Source: Sphingobium sp. CR2-8
GTDB taxonomy: Bacteria > Pseudomonadota > Alphaproteobacteria > Sphingomonadales > Sphingomonadaceae
Assembly: GCF_035818615.1 (NCBI RefSeq)
Contig: NZ_JAYKZY010000001.1
Span: 164,501-228,500 of the forward strand
Direction of reading: 5' to 3'
Length of the DNA stretch: 64,000 bases
How positions within the stretch are numbered: position 1 is the stretch's first letter; each line of letters begins with the position of its first letter. The translations under genes were made by a program, and so were the position numbers. Shown piece after piece: positions 46,709-55,469 of the stretch. The notes under the pieces are model-generated. The model was not told the DNA's origin. It worked only from the letters and a program-made list of their open reading frames with translations, and ran no database searches.

Positions 46709-47563
46709 GTGAATCTCGACATTTTACAGCGTTTCAAGCTCGACGATAAGGATCATGATTACACAGCCTCGGAAACCATTCTCTATGCGCTGGGCCTGGG
46801 TTACGGCGGCGATCCCACGGATGAAACCCAGCTGGCGTTTGTATATGAGAAAGGCCTCAAGGCCGTGCCGGCGATGTGCAACACGATCGCGCATCCCGGC
46901 TTTTGGATAGATCGACCGGAACTGGAGATTGACTGGGTCAAGGTCCTGCATGCAGAGCAGGCCTTCGAAATCCACTCCACCATTCCCGCCGAAGGCCGGA
47001 TGCGTGGCGACTATTCGATCCTCAGTATCGAGGACAAAGGCGCCGACAAGGGCGCCATCATGAAAATGCAGAAACGCCTGTTCGACAGGGATGGTGATGT
47101 TGTTTTCGCGACCGTTACGCAGACATTGTTCCTTCGCGGTGATGGCGGGCAAGGCGGGTTCGGCGATATCGGTCCCGGACTGGCGCCGATCCCGGACGGC
47201 GACCCTGACGAGGTGGTGGACATTCCCACACTGCCGCAGATCGCACTGATCTATCGCTTGAGCGGTGATCTCAATCCCATCCATGCCAGCCCGGCGGTCG
47301 CGCGCAAGGCGGGGTTCGACCGGCCCATCCTTCACGGGCTATGCACCATGGGGCTGGCGACGCGCGCAATCATCAGCCGCCTGTGCGATGGGGATCCGGC
47401 GCGTCTTCGCGCCATGGAAGTGCGTTTCAGCAAGCCGGTTTTCCCCGGCGAAACGATCCGCGTGGAATTTTTTCTCGATGGGAATGGCGTTCGTTTCCGG
47501 TGCCGTTCGGTCGAACGCGACCTCATTGTCCTCGACCGGGGAAGCGCGACGATTGAAGCCTGA
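46709..47563 (+). CDS. (R)-specific enoyl-CoA hydratase 2 (MaoC/MFE2-like double hot-dog)
   Basis: 284 residues, GTG start. The N-terminal half (ILYALGLGYGGDP, then FVYEKGLKAVPAM) is the substrate-binding hot-dog of hydratase 2 as in peroxisomal MFE2. The C-terminal half has the catalytic signature YRLSGDLNPIHASPAVARKA (D187, H192). It hydrates trans-2-enoyl-CoA to (3R)-hydroxyacyl-CoA. First gene of the 16-gene run and followed by an HSD17B4-like dehydrogenase, so the two reproduce the MFE2 pair as separate proteins. Confidence 0.92.
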   Translation: MNLDILQRFKLDDKDHDYTASETILYALGLGYGGDPTDETQLAFVYEKGLKAVPAMCNTIAHPGFWIDRPELEIDWVKVLHAEQAFEIHSTIPAEGRMRGDYSILSIEDKGADKGAIMKMQKRLFDRDGDVVFATVTQTLFLRGDGGQGGFGDIGPGLAPIPDGDPDEVVDIPTLPQIALIYRLSGDLNPIHASPAVARKAGFDRPILHGLCTMGLATRAIISRLCDGDPARLRAMEVRFSKPVFPGETIRVEFFLDGNGVRFRCRSVERDLIVLDRGSATIEA

Positions 47564-47567
47564 GGCA

Positions 47568-47591
47568 CAATTAGTATATTGACACTAATTG
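47568..47591. promoter_or_regulatory. Candidate shared operator TAGTATAT-N4-ACTAATT (copy 2)
   Basis: CAATTAGT and ACTAATTG form a perfect 8-bp inverted repeat around an 8-base centre in the short spacer between the hydratase-2 and SDR genes. The core TAGTATATTGACACTAATT matches the site at 42668-42686. Its position suggests an internal promoter or operator within the operon. Confidence 0.5.
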
Positions 47592-47635
47592 CGGACGCTG
47601 TAGTTGATATGGCCTTGGAAAAGGATGGGAAGAAC

Positions 47636-48556
47636 ATGACTCAGTCGGGAATTCTCGCGGGCAAGGTCGTCATCGTGACGGGTGCCGGCAACGGCGTGGG
47701 AGCGGAGATCGCCAAGCTAGCTGCGGCAAGCGGCGCAAGCGTGCTCGTGAACGATCTTGGCGGCGCGGCGGACGGCGGCGGCGCGGACTCCATGCCAGCT
47801 CAGCGGGTCGCGGACGAGATCACGGCTGCGGGCGGCATTGCTGCGCCCAGCTTTCATTCCATCGCAACCTGGGAATCCGCTGAACAGATCATTCAGGACG
47901 CGATCAAGGCTTTCGGCAGGATCGACGCGGTCGTGAACAATGCCGGCATCCTGCGCGACGTCATATTCCACAAGATGGCGAAGGATGATTGGGATTTGGT
48001 GCGCGCGGTCAATCTCGACGGCTATTTCTATGTGTCGCGCGCGGCGGCACCCTATTTCAAGGAACAGGGAAGTGGCGCGTTTGTCCATATGACTTCCACG
48101 AGCGGCCTTATCGGCAACATGGGTCAGGCAAATTACGCGGCCGCCAAGCTCGGTGTGGCTGGCCTGTCGAAGGCGATCGCGATCGACATGCAGCGATTTA
48201 ATGTCCGGTCGAACTGTATCGCACCCTTCGCTTTCACGCGCATGGTTGGCACGATCCCGGCCAATGACGAGGCGAACCGCAGGCGGCTGGAAATCGCCAA
48301 GCGCATGACGCCCGACAAGATCGCGCCTCTGGCGGTGGGATTGCTGAGCGACGGCGCGGTTGATGTCAGCGGGCAAATCTTCTCCTCGCGTATGAACGAG
48401 ACGATTCTGTTCAGCCAGCCGCGTCCGATCCGTACCGCGCAGACGTCTGACGGCTGGACGCCGGAGACTATCGTGAGCCATGTGCTGCCTGCGATGAAGC
48501 CGAGCTTCTATCCGCTCGACATTTCATCGCATGTCTTCACCTGGGACCCTTTCTGA
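47636..48556 (+). CDS. (3R)-hydroxyacyl-CoA dehydrogenase-like SDR (HSD17B4 type)
   Basis: 306 residues. TGAGNGVGAEIAKLAA, then VNDLGG (Asp after strand 2 favours NAD+), VVNNAGILRD, and the catalytic TSTSG / NYAAAK. The long SDR with NNAGILRD and VNLDGYF is typical of the dehydrogenase unit of peroxisomal multifunctional enzyme 2. Product: 3-oxoacyl-CoA. An ATG nine codons upstream and a TTG further up are alternative starts. A fitting partner to the preceding hydratase 2. Confidence 0.9.
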   Translation: MTQSGILAGKVVIVTGAGNGVGAEIAKLAAASGASVLVNDLGGAADGGGADSMPAQRVADEITAAGGIAAPSFHSIATWESAEQIIQDAIKAFGRIDAVVNNAGILRDVIFHKMAKDDWDLVRAVNLDGYFYVSRAAAPYFKEQGSGAFVHMTSTSGLIGNMGQANYAAAKLGVAGLSKAIAIDMQRFNVRSNCIAPFAFTRMVGTIPANDEANRRRLEIAKRMTPDKIAPLAVGLLSDGAVDVSGQIFSSRMNETILFSQPRPIRTAQTSDGWTPETIVSHVLPAMKPSFYPLDISSHVFTWDPF

Positions 48557-48560
48557 CCCG

Positions 48561-49373
48561 ATGGGTGACGATGCACCCTATCTGGTAGACCGGTCCGGCG
48601 GCGTTCTGACGCTGAGCTTCAATCGGCCTGCTCATGGCAACGCCATTCCGCAGGACGCTGTGCCCCTGTTGGCTGGGCTGTTCTCCTCCATATCAAGCGA
48701 TCCGACCGTTCGGGTTGTGCTGGTGCGGGGGGAGGGCGCGCATTTTTCGGCCGGTGGCGACGTGCGGAGTTTCGCGCGCGCCATCGAGCAGCCGGTGGAG
48801 GCCCGCCGTGCCGACTTTGCCTCGCGACTGGATGCCGTGCGAAGCATGGTCGAAGCCTATCTGTCGATCAAGGTTCCGATCGTCGCCGTTTGCCAGGGCG
48901 CGGTAGCGGGCGCGGGGCTGATGTTTGCACTGGGCGCGGATTATCTGATTGCTGATGAAACGGTGACCTTCCTATTCTCGCATCAGCGAGTGGGTCTGCC
49001 GCCTGATGGTGGCGTCAGTCTGCTGTTGCCTCGCGTGGTTGGTGACAGACGGGCCGCAGAGTTGATCCTCACCGCAGCGCGTGTGGGTGCGGATGAAGCG
49101 TTTCGGCTTGGCTTGGCCTCACGCATTGTCGCGTCGGCCGATTTGGCAGCGGAAGGACAAGCGCAGGCCAAGTGGTTCTCACGTGCCCCGGTCGGAGCGG
49201 TTCGGCAGGCCAAGGCTCTGCTTGCGACTTCGGGCCAGCAGTCGGTTTCCGCACAGCTCAATGCGGAACGCGACGCTATCGTTGAGGCCGTGGGCACCGC
49301 CGATTTCGAGGAGGGCGTTCGCGCCTTCATCGAAAAGCGACCAGCCAGCTTTCCGTCTGCGTCGAGCACATGA
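48561..49373 (+). CDS. Enoyl-CoA hydratase/isomerase family protein
   Basis: 270 residues, crotonase fold. LTLSFNRPAHGNAIPQ, AHFSAGGDVRSFAR (oxyanion hole) and CQGAVAGAGLMFALGADYLIA are clear. The usual catalytic PE..LG motif reads HQRVGLPPDGGVS, with no Glu, so classical hydration is unlikely; isomerisation or hydrolase-type chemistry is more plausible. Starts 4 bp after the SDR and overlaps the next gene by ATGA. Confidence 0.9.
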   Translation: MGDDAPYLVDRSGGVLTLSFNRPAHGNAIPQDAVPLLAGLFSSISSDPTVRVVLVRGEGAHFSAGGDVRSFARAIEQPVEARRADFASRLDAVRSMVEAYLSIKVPIVAVCQGAVAGAGLMFALGADYLIADETVTFLFSHQRVGLPPDGGVSLLLPRVVGDRRAAELILTAARVGADEAFRLGLASRIVASADLAAEGQAQAKWFSRAPVGAVRQAKALLATSGQQSVSAQLNAERDAIVEAVGTADFEEGVRAFIEKRPASFPSASST

Positions 49374-50887
49374 CTATCACGCAGGCCGACGCGGAAGACC
49401 GACAGGCTGCTAAACATGCGAGTGGAGTTTCGATGGCAGACTTTGGCATTAAACGGTTTGGCGGCTATGTGCCGCGTCTGCGGATCGACCGGTCGCTCAT
49501 CGCGGACGCGCATAGATGGATGGCGCCAAATCTGCGGGGGCAGGCGAAAGGCGCGCGCGCCTTTGCCAGCTGGGACGAGGACGCCGTCACCATGGCGGTC
49601 GAAGCGGGCCGGGACTGTTTCAACGGGCGGCCCTCCGACGCGATCGAGGCGGTGTATCTGGCATCGACAAGCCTGCCTTATGCCGACCTTCAGCATGCGG
49701 CGCTTGTGGCGAGCGCGCTCGACCTGCCTACCGCCATCGCCAGCAATGATGCAGGCTATTCGCAGCGCGCCGGTACGTCCGGGCTGCTGCAAGCTTTGAA
49801 AGTGGGCGAAGAGGCGTTGTTCATTGCCAGCGACGCACCGGTTGCAAAGCCAGCCAGCACCCAGGAGCTAAGCTATGGCGCGGGGGCCGCCGCGTTCCTG
49901 CTGGGGACGGGAGACGATGTGGTCGCAAGGTTGCTGGGCGCGGCTAGCGTGACAGCCCCGTTTGTCGATCACTTCCGCGCGGCGCGCGAACGCTATGACT
50001 ATTTCTGGGAAGAACGCTGGGTTCGTGACGAAGGCTATGCCAAGCTTGCCCCGCAGGCCATCGCTCAGGCGCTGTCGAAAGCCGGCATCGCCGAGAATGA
50101 CCTGACGCATTTCGTCATGCCGTCGCTCCAGCGCGGTGCCGCCGACGCGGTGGCCAAGAAGATCGGTTTCGCGGGGAAGCCGGCTGACGGCTTGGCAGAA
50201 TGCGTTGGATATGCGGGCACTGCCCACGCCCTGCTCATGCTGGCTCATGTGCTGGAAACGGCAACTGCGGGCGACAGGATTCTGCTCGTGGGGTTCGGTC
50301 AAGGCGCCGATGCGCTCGTGTTCGAGGTCACCGCCGCCATTGGCAACGCGCAGCCGCGCAACGGTGTGAGTGGCGCGATCGCCAATGGCATCGCGACGGA
50401 CAGCTATTTGCGCATGCTCTCCTTCTATGACGGTATCGACCTGGAATGGGGTATGCGGTCGGAAAAGGTGGCGAAGACGGCGCTGACGGAGCAATATCGC
50501 TCGGGTAGTCAAATCGACGCGCTCATCGCGGGCAAATGCGGCACATGCGCCACGATCCAGTTTCCCCGGCTAGAATATTGCGTCAACCCGGACTGCAACG
50601 CGCCTGCGAGCCAGTTTGAAGACTATTCGCTCGTCGACGAGCCGTCGCAGGTGTTCACCTACACTGCCGACTGGCTGTCCTTTCATCCTGCTCCGCCGCT
50701 CTATGTCGGTTTCGTGCAATTCGACAATGGCGCGCGGATATTGATGGAGGTGGTCGATGTCGGGCCTGACGGGCTGGAAGTCGGCACGCCACTCAAGCTG
50801 ACCTATCGGATCAAGGAGCGCGACCGCGCTCGCGGCTTCAACCGCTATTTCTGGAAAGCTGCGCCCGCTGGCGTGGTGGGAGCATAA
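49370..50887 (+). CDS. HMG-CoA-synthase-like protein fused to DUF35 OB-fold, catalytic triad replaced
   Basis: 505 residues. Residues 22-325 follow archaeal-type HMG-CoA synthase (FGGYVPRLRI, then the GDRILLVGFGQGADA block). Residues 380-500 are a DUF35 domain with a rubredoxin-like zinc ribbon (C390, C393, C404, C409) and an OB fold. By motif alignment the three catalytic residues are changed: Glu to Thr100 (LASTSLPYAD), Cys to Gln132 (GYSQRAGTSG) and His to Met250 (FVMPSLQRG). In archaea, thiolase, HMGCS and DUF35 form one complex; here two of these are fused and the thiolase is the next gene. The part may be a scaffold, CoA channel or decarboxylase-like protein. Confidence 0.88.
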   Translation: MTITQADAEDRQAAKHASGVSMADFGIKRFGGYVPRLRIDRSLIADAHRWMAPNLRGQAKGARAFASWDEDAVTMAVEAGRDCFNGRPSDAIEAVYLASTSLPYADLQHAALVASALDLPTAIASNDAGYSQRAGTSGLLQALKVGEEALFIASDAPVAKPASTQELSYGAGAAAFLLGTGDDVVARLLGAASVTAPFVDHFRAARERYDYFWEERWVRDEGYAKLAPQAIAQALSKAGIAENDLTHFVMPSLQRGAADAVAKKIGFAGKPADGLAECVGYAGTAHALLMLAHVLETATAGDRILLVGFGQGADALVFEVTAAIGNAQPRNGVSGAIANGIATDSYLRMLSFYDGIDLEWGMRSEKVAKTALTEQYRSGSQIDALIAGKCGTCATIQFPRLEYCVNPDCNAPASQFEDYSLVDEPSQVFTYTADWLSFHPAPPLYVGFVQFDNGARILMEVVDVGPDGLEVGTPLKLTYRIKERDRARGFNRYFWKAAPAGVVGA

Positions 50888-50889
50888 TC

Positions 50890-52086
50890 ATGGCGACAGG
50901 CATCAAGGACAAGGTAGCGATCCTGGGCATGGGTTGTGCGCAGTTCGGCGAACGTTGGGATACAGATTCCTCGGCCCTCATGCGCGAAGCCTTTGACGAG
51001 GCGCTGGCCGATGCCGGGATCGAGCGTTCGCAGATAGAGGCTGGCTGGTATGGCAGCGCCTTGGACAATGTGAATGTCGGCAACTCGCCTATTCCGGCTT
51101 CAACGGCGCTCCGGCTCGACGGCATTCCTTTTACGCGTGTCGAGAATATGTGCGCGACCGGGACGGAGGCTTTGCGCGGGGCGGCTTACGCAGTCGCGTC
51201 GGGCGCGGTCGACATTGCCGTCGCCATTGGAGCGGAAAAGCTCAAGGACACGGGTTATGGTGGACTGCCCATCCCATTCAAGGGTACTTTCAATGACATG
51301 TGGATGCCCATGGGTTCGTCGCCGGCCGGATTTGCTCAACTCGCGGCGGGCTATCGCGCCAAACATGGCATGTCGAAGGAGGATTTGAAGCGGGGCATGG
51401 CGCATGTCTCGTGGAAGAGCCACCAGAATGGGGTGAGCAGTCCCAAGGCGCATTTACGTAAGGCCGTGCCGATGGAGACGATCATCAATGCGCCGATGAT
51501 TTCGGAACCACTCGGCCTGTTCGATTGCTGCGGCGTGTCTGATGGCGCAGCCTGCGCAATTGTCACGACGCCGGAAATCGCGCGTGCTCTCGGCAAGAAG
51601 GAGCTGGTGACGGTCAAGGCGATCCAGCTGGCGATCAGTTCCGGCATCGAATCGCAGATGAACACATGGGACGGCAGCCATGTGCGCAATACGCGCAGTG
51701 CCGCGACCCGCGCCTACAAGGAAGCGGGGATCACCGATCCGCGCACCCAGTTAAATTTGATAGAGGTGCATGACTGTTTTTCGATCACTGAGCTGGTGAC
51801 GATGGAGGACCTGTTCATTTCTAAAGAAGGCAAGGCGGTCAACGACATCCTCGATGGCTTTTACGATGCCGATGGGCAGGTGCCATGCCAGATCGATGGC
51901 GGGCTCAAATGCTTTGGCCATCCGATCGGTGCGACCGGCCTTCGGATGGCCTATGAGGTCTATAGCCAGCTTCTTGGCCGGACCGGCGAAAGGCAAATTT
52001 CCTCGCCTTCCATGGGCCTGACGCATAATCTGGGCGGTGTTCCCTATCAGGGCATTGCCTGTATTTCTATCCTGGGTCTTGCCTGA
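50890..52086 (+). CDS. SCPx/Ltp2-like thiolase (lipid-transfer-type)
   Basis: 398 residues. The nucleophile region VENMCATGTEALRGAA, then VHDCFSITEL, CFGHPIGATGLRM and LTHNLGG are diagnostic of the SCP-x/Ltp thiolase branch, which thiolyses or retro-aldolises branched and steroid side-chain acyl-CoAs, often with a DUF35 partner. The preceding gene ends in a DUF35 domain, 2 bp away, which supports a complex. The stop shares a base with the acyl-CoA dehydrogenase ATG. Confidence 0.92.
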   Translation: MATGIKDKVAILGMGCAQFGERWDTDSSALMREAFDEALADAGIERSQIEAGWYGSALDNVNVGNSPIPASTALRLDGIPFTRVENMCATGTEALRGAAYAVASGAVDIAVAIGAEKLKDTGYGGLPIPFKGTFNDMWMPMGSSPAGFAQLAAGYRAKHGMSKEDLKRGMAHVSWKSHQNGVSSPKAHLRKAVPMETIINAPMISEPLGLFDCCGVSDGAACAIVTTPEIARALGKKELVTVKAIQLAISSGIESQMNTWDGSHVRNTRSAATRAYKEAGITDPRTQLNLIEVHDCFSITELVTMEDLFISKEGKAVNDILDGFYDADGQVPCQIDGGLKCFGHPIGATGLRMAYEVYSQLLGRTGERQISSPSMGLTHNLGGVPYQGIACISILGLA

Positions 52087-53234
52087 TGAAGCGCACGTTA
52101 TTTTCGTCCGACCATGAGATGTTCCGCGATACTGTACGCAGCTTCGTGGAGACAGAAATGGTGCCTTTCCACGATGCGTGGGAAAAGCAGCAGCGCGTCC
52201 CCCGCGACGTATGGCTCAAGGCGGGCGAGGCGGGTCTGCTGTGCTGCGACATCCCCGAAAATTACGGCGGGATCGGCGCCGACTGGCTTTATAATGTCGT
52301 CGTGATCGAAGAGCTTGCAAAGGCCGGCATGTCCGGTCCGGGCTTCATGGTCCATTCCGAAATGGTCGCGCCTTATATTCTTGCCTGGGGATCAGAAGAA
52401 CTCAAGCAGACCTGGCTGCCGAAGATGGTGACGGGCGAGGCGATTGGCGCTGTGGCGATGACCGAACCCAACGCCGGAAGCGACCTCAAGGCCATCCGCA
52501 CCCGCGCCGTCCGCGACGGTGACGACTATCTGATCAACGGTCAGAAAACCTATATCTCTAACGGCCAGAATTGCGATTTTGCACTGGTGGCGTGCAAGAC
52601 CGATCCTGAAGCGGGCGCAAAGGGCGTCAGCATCGTCCTGTCGCCGGCCGACAATGAAGGTTTTGAACGCGGGCGCAATCTGGAAAAGATCGGCCTGAAG
52701 GCGCAGGACACGTCCGAGCTGTTCTTTGGCGATATGCGCGTGCCTGTCGCCAACCGTCTGGGCGACGAGGGGCGCGGCTTTGCGATGCTGATGACCAAAT
52801 TGTCGCAGGAGCGGCTTACCCAAGCCATCCGCAGCATTTGTGTCTGCGAGGCAGCGATCCAGTGGACGGTGGACTACACCGCCGAGCGCAAGGCGTTTGG
52901 GCACACGATCGCCGATTTCCAGAATACGCAATTCGTGCTTGCGCAATTGTCTGCGGAAACCACAGCCTTACGGGTGTTCACCGACTGGTGTATCGAAAGC
53001 CATCTCAAGGGCGAACTAAGCCCGGTCGATGCTGCCAAAGCCAAATTGCTCGTTACCGATCTCCACAACAAGGTGGTCAATGAATGCCTGCAATTTTTCG
53101 GCGGCTATGGATACATGACCGAATATCCCATCGCGCGCGCATTTATCGACGCGCGGATTGCGCGCATCGCTGGCGGTGCTGCTGAAGTGATGAAGCAGAT
53201 CATCGGCCGCGATCTGTTTGCGAACAAAAGATAA
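52086..53234 (+). CDS. Acyl-CoA dehydrogenase
   Basis: 382 residues. AMTEPNAGSDLKAIRT, INGQKTYISNGQNCD, ERKAFGHTIADFQNTQFVLA and FGGYGYMTEYPIAR give a complete flavoprotein of the short/medium-chain type, ending AGGAAEVMKQIIGRDLF. It makes the 2-enoyl-CoA for the hydratase. Starts on the last base of the thiolase stop. Confidence 0.93.
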   Translation: MKRTLFSSDHEMFRDTVRSFVETEMVPFHDAWEKQQRVPRDVWLKAGEAGLLCCDIPENYGGIGADWLYNVVVIEELAKAGMSGPGFMVHSEMVAPYILAWGSEELKQTWLPKMVTGEAIGAVAMTEPNAGSDLKAIRTRAVRDGDDYLINGQKTYISNGQNCDFALVACKTDPEAGAKGVSIVLSPADNEGFERGRNLEKIGLKAQDTSELFFGDMRVPVANRLGDEGRGFAMLMTKLSQERLTQAIRSICVCEAAIQWTVDYTAERKAFGHTIADFQNTQFVLAQLSAETTALRVFTDWCIESHLKGELSPVDAAKAKLLVTDLHNKVVNECLQFFGGYGYMTEYPIARAFIDARIARIAGGAAEVMKQIIGRDLFANKR

Positions 53235-53248
53235 TCCAGGAGGACAGG

Positions 53249-54232
53249 ATGTCAAACCTACCAGTGTTGGACGCGGGCACGCTCCTCGAAATCTACAAGA
53301 AGGCTGCACTCATTCGCTATAATGACATGCGCGTCATCAAGGCGATGAAGGCTGGCCTGCTGATGACGCCTTATTATTCTCCTGCTGGTCAGGAAATCAT
53401 TCCTTCGGCGCTCTCGGTCAATCTCAACGACGGCGATACGATCTGCACCATTTATCGCGGCACACATGACATGCTGGCGAAAGGCTTTCCGCTTGGTCCG
53501 CTATGGGCTGAACTGGCCGGTCGCATCACCGGTAGTTGCAAGGGCAAGGGCGGGACGATGCACCTGACCCACCCGGAGAGTGGCTGCATGGTGACGACAG
53601 GTGTCGTGGGATCATCGATGCCGATCGCCACAGGCCTTGGCTGGTCCGCCAAACTTGAGGGCAAGGGGCATGTAGCCGTCGCCAATTTTGGCGATGGCGC
53701 CGCCAATATCGGCGCGTTTCATGAATCGCTGAACCTGGCGTCCTTGTGGAAGCTGCCGGTGATCTTCATCTGCCAGAATAATCGCTATGCAGAACATACC
53801 AGCTTCGCCAATTCGACGGCTGTCGATCAATTGTCGAAGCGGGCCGCTGGCTATGGCATGGCGGGCGTGACGGTCAACGGCAACGACGTAGACGAGATGT
53901 ATGGCGCAGCAAAGATCGCAGTCGATCGTGCGCGGGCAGGCGAGGGGCCTACGCTGATCGAGGCGCTGACCTTCCGCTTCAACGGCCATCTGATCGGCGA
54001 TGCTGCGGGCTATATTCCCAAGGATGAAATGGCGTCGGCAAAGCAGAATGACCCGTTCGTCACCTTGCGCAAGCGGGTTCTGGTCGACGACGCGGCGAGC
54101 GAGGAAGCGCTCGACGCGATCGATGCGGACATCAAGGCCCGCATCGAAGAGGCGGTAAAAGCGGCATTCGATGCCGAATGGCCCGACGTTTCTGAATTGA
54201 AGCGCGACGTCTTCGCCCATGAGCTGGCCTGA
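53249..54232 (+). CDS. 2-oxoacid/acetoin dehydrogenase E1 component, alpha subunit
   Basis: 327 residues, thiamine-diphosphate dependent. The ThDP motif is split across FGDGAANIGAFHES (GDG) and ICQNNRYAEHT (NN). SPAGQEIIPSALSVNL, CTIYRGTHDMLAKG and GSCKGKGGTMHL are AcoA/PDH-alpha blocks. It decarboxylates a 2-oxoacid (or cleaves acetoin) and passes the acyl group to lipoate. AGGAGGACAGG precedes the ATG. Confidence 0.93.
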   Translation: MSNLPVLDAGTLLEIYKKAALIRYNDMRVIKAMKAGLLMTPYYSPAGQEIIPSALSVNLNDGDTICTIYRGTHDMLAKGFPLGPLWAELAGRITGSCKGKGGTMHLTHPESGCMVTTGVVGSSMPIATGLGWSAKLEGKGHVAVANFGDGAANIGAFHESLNLASLWKLPVIFICQNNRYAEHTSFANSTAVDQLSKRAAGYGMAGVTVNGNDVDEMYGAAKIAVDRARAGEGPTLIEALTFRFNGHLIGDAAGYIPKDEMASAKQNDPFVTLRKRVLVDDAASEEALDAIDADIKARIEEAVKAAFDAEWPDVSELKRDVFAHELA

Positions 54233-54240
54233 AGGATCAG

Positions 54241-55236
54241 ATGATGACGACAGATACCATGAACAATATTTCGGCCGTCAATCTGGCGCTTTACGATGCG
54301 CTGGCTGCTGATTCCACGCTCCTTGTCCTGGGCGAGGATGTTGCCGATCGGGAAGAGGGGGGCGTGGCCGGCGCGACCAAAGGCCTTTCGACGGCGTTCG
54401 GCGACGATCGGGTCAAGTCGACCCCGATTTCGGAACAGGCGATCATCGGTACGGCGATCGGGGCTTCGCTGCGGGGGCATCGGGTCGTCGCCGAGATCAT
54501 GCTGATGAACTTCACGACCATCGCGATGGACATGATCATCAATCATGCCGCCAAGTTGCGCTTCATGTCGGGTGGGCAGACTCATGTCCCCATCGTCATC
54601 CGCACGATGACGGGTGCGGGCATGTCGAACGGCGGCCAGCACAGCGATTATCTGGAGGCCTGGTTCGCCCATACGCCCGGCATCAAGGTGGTGGCGCCAT
54701 CCAATCCCACCGACGCCTACGGCTTGCTGCGCAGTGCGATCGAGGATGACGACCCGGTCATCTTCATCGAGAATCTGCCTACCTATTGGAACAGCAGCCC
54801 TTTCACCAAGGAAGTCATCCCGCTCGGCCAGGCCAAGGTCGTGCAGGAGGGAAGCGATCTGACGATCGTCACCTATGCGACGATGGTTGCACCCGCGATG
54901 GCCGCCGCCGCGGCGCTTGCCGACAGCGGCGTCTCCGTCGAGGTCGTCGATTTGCGGACTATCGCGCCATGGGACAAGGAAACGGTTTACGCTTCGGTGC
55001 AAAAGACCGGACGCGCTCTGATCGTCCATGAGGCCGTGAAGGAGTTTGGCGTCGGTGCCGAGATCGCTGCCGATCTGAGCGATCATTTCTTCGGCGCGTT
55101 GAAAGCGCCGGTCAGGCGTCTGGGCGGCGCATTTGCGCCGGTGCCCTACTCAAAGCCGCTCGAAACCGCCTTTGTTCCTTCTACAGCGGGCATCGAAGCA
55201 GCGGTTCGCGCACTCTTGACTGAAAGGGATATTTAG
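54241..55236 (+). CDS. 2-oxoacid/acetoin dehydrogenase E1 component, beta subunit
   Basis: 331 residues. LVLGEDVADREEGGVAG, FGDDRVKSTPISEQAIIG, VVAEIMLMNF and VEVVDLRTIAPWD are the E1-beta landmarks. It completes the ThDP site at the alpha/beta interface. Begins 8 bp after the alpha subunit; the lipoyl-domain gene begins immediately after its stop. Confidence 0.93.
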   Translation: MMTTDTMNNISAVNLALYDALAADSTLLVLGEDVADREEGGVAGATKGLSTAFGDDRVKSTPISEQAIIGTAIGASLRGHRVVAEIMLMNFTTIAMDMIINHAAKLRFMSGGQTHVPIVIRTMTGAGMSNGGQHSDYLEAWFAHTPGIKVVAPSNPTDAYGLLRSAIEDDDPVIFIENLPTYWNSSPFTKEVIPLGQAKVVQEGSDLTIVTYATMVAPAMAAAAALADSGVSVEVVDLRTIAPWDKETVYASVQKTGRALIVHEAVKEFGVGAEIAADLSDHFFGALKAPVRRLGGAFAPVPYSKPLETAFVPSTAGIEAAVRALLTERDI

Positions 55237-55467
55237 ATGGCCACCGAAATTCTGCTTCCCAAACTGGGCTTTTCGATGAGCGAAGGCCAATTGTCTGAAT
55301 GGCTGGTGCCCGATGGGGGGCAGGCCGTTGAGGGCGAGCCTCTCTTCTCGTTGGAGAGTGACAAATCGACCAACGAGGTCGAAGCACCAGCGTCAGGGAC
55401 TTTGCGCATCATCATGCAGCCCGGCGAAACCTATGATGTGGGCACGGTCTTGGGCGTGATCGAGTAA
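55237..55467 (+). CDS. Stand-alone lipoyl-carrier domain protein
   Basis: 76 residues, one lipoyl domain only: PKLGFSMSEGQLSEWLVPDG, and the lipoylated Lys in LESDKSTNEVEAPASG. In most 2-oxoacid dehydrogenases this domain is the N-terminus of E2; here it is a separate protein directly before the E2 core. No peripheral-subunit-binding domain is present on either. It should act as a mobile swinging arm. Confidence 0.9.
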   Translation: MATEILLPKLGFSMSEGQLSEWLVPDGGQAVEGEPLFSLESDKSTNEVEAPASGTLRIIMQPGETYDVGTVLGVIE

Positions 55468-55469
55468 TC

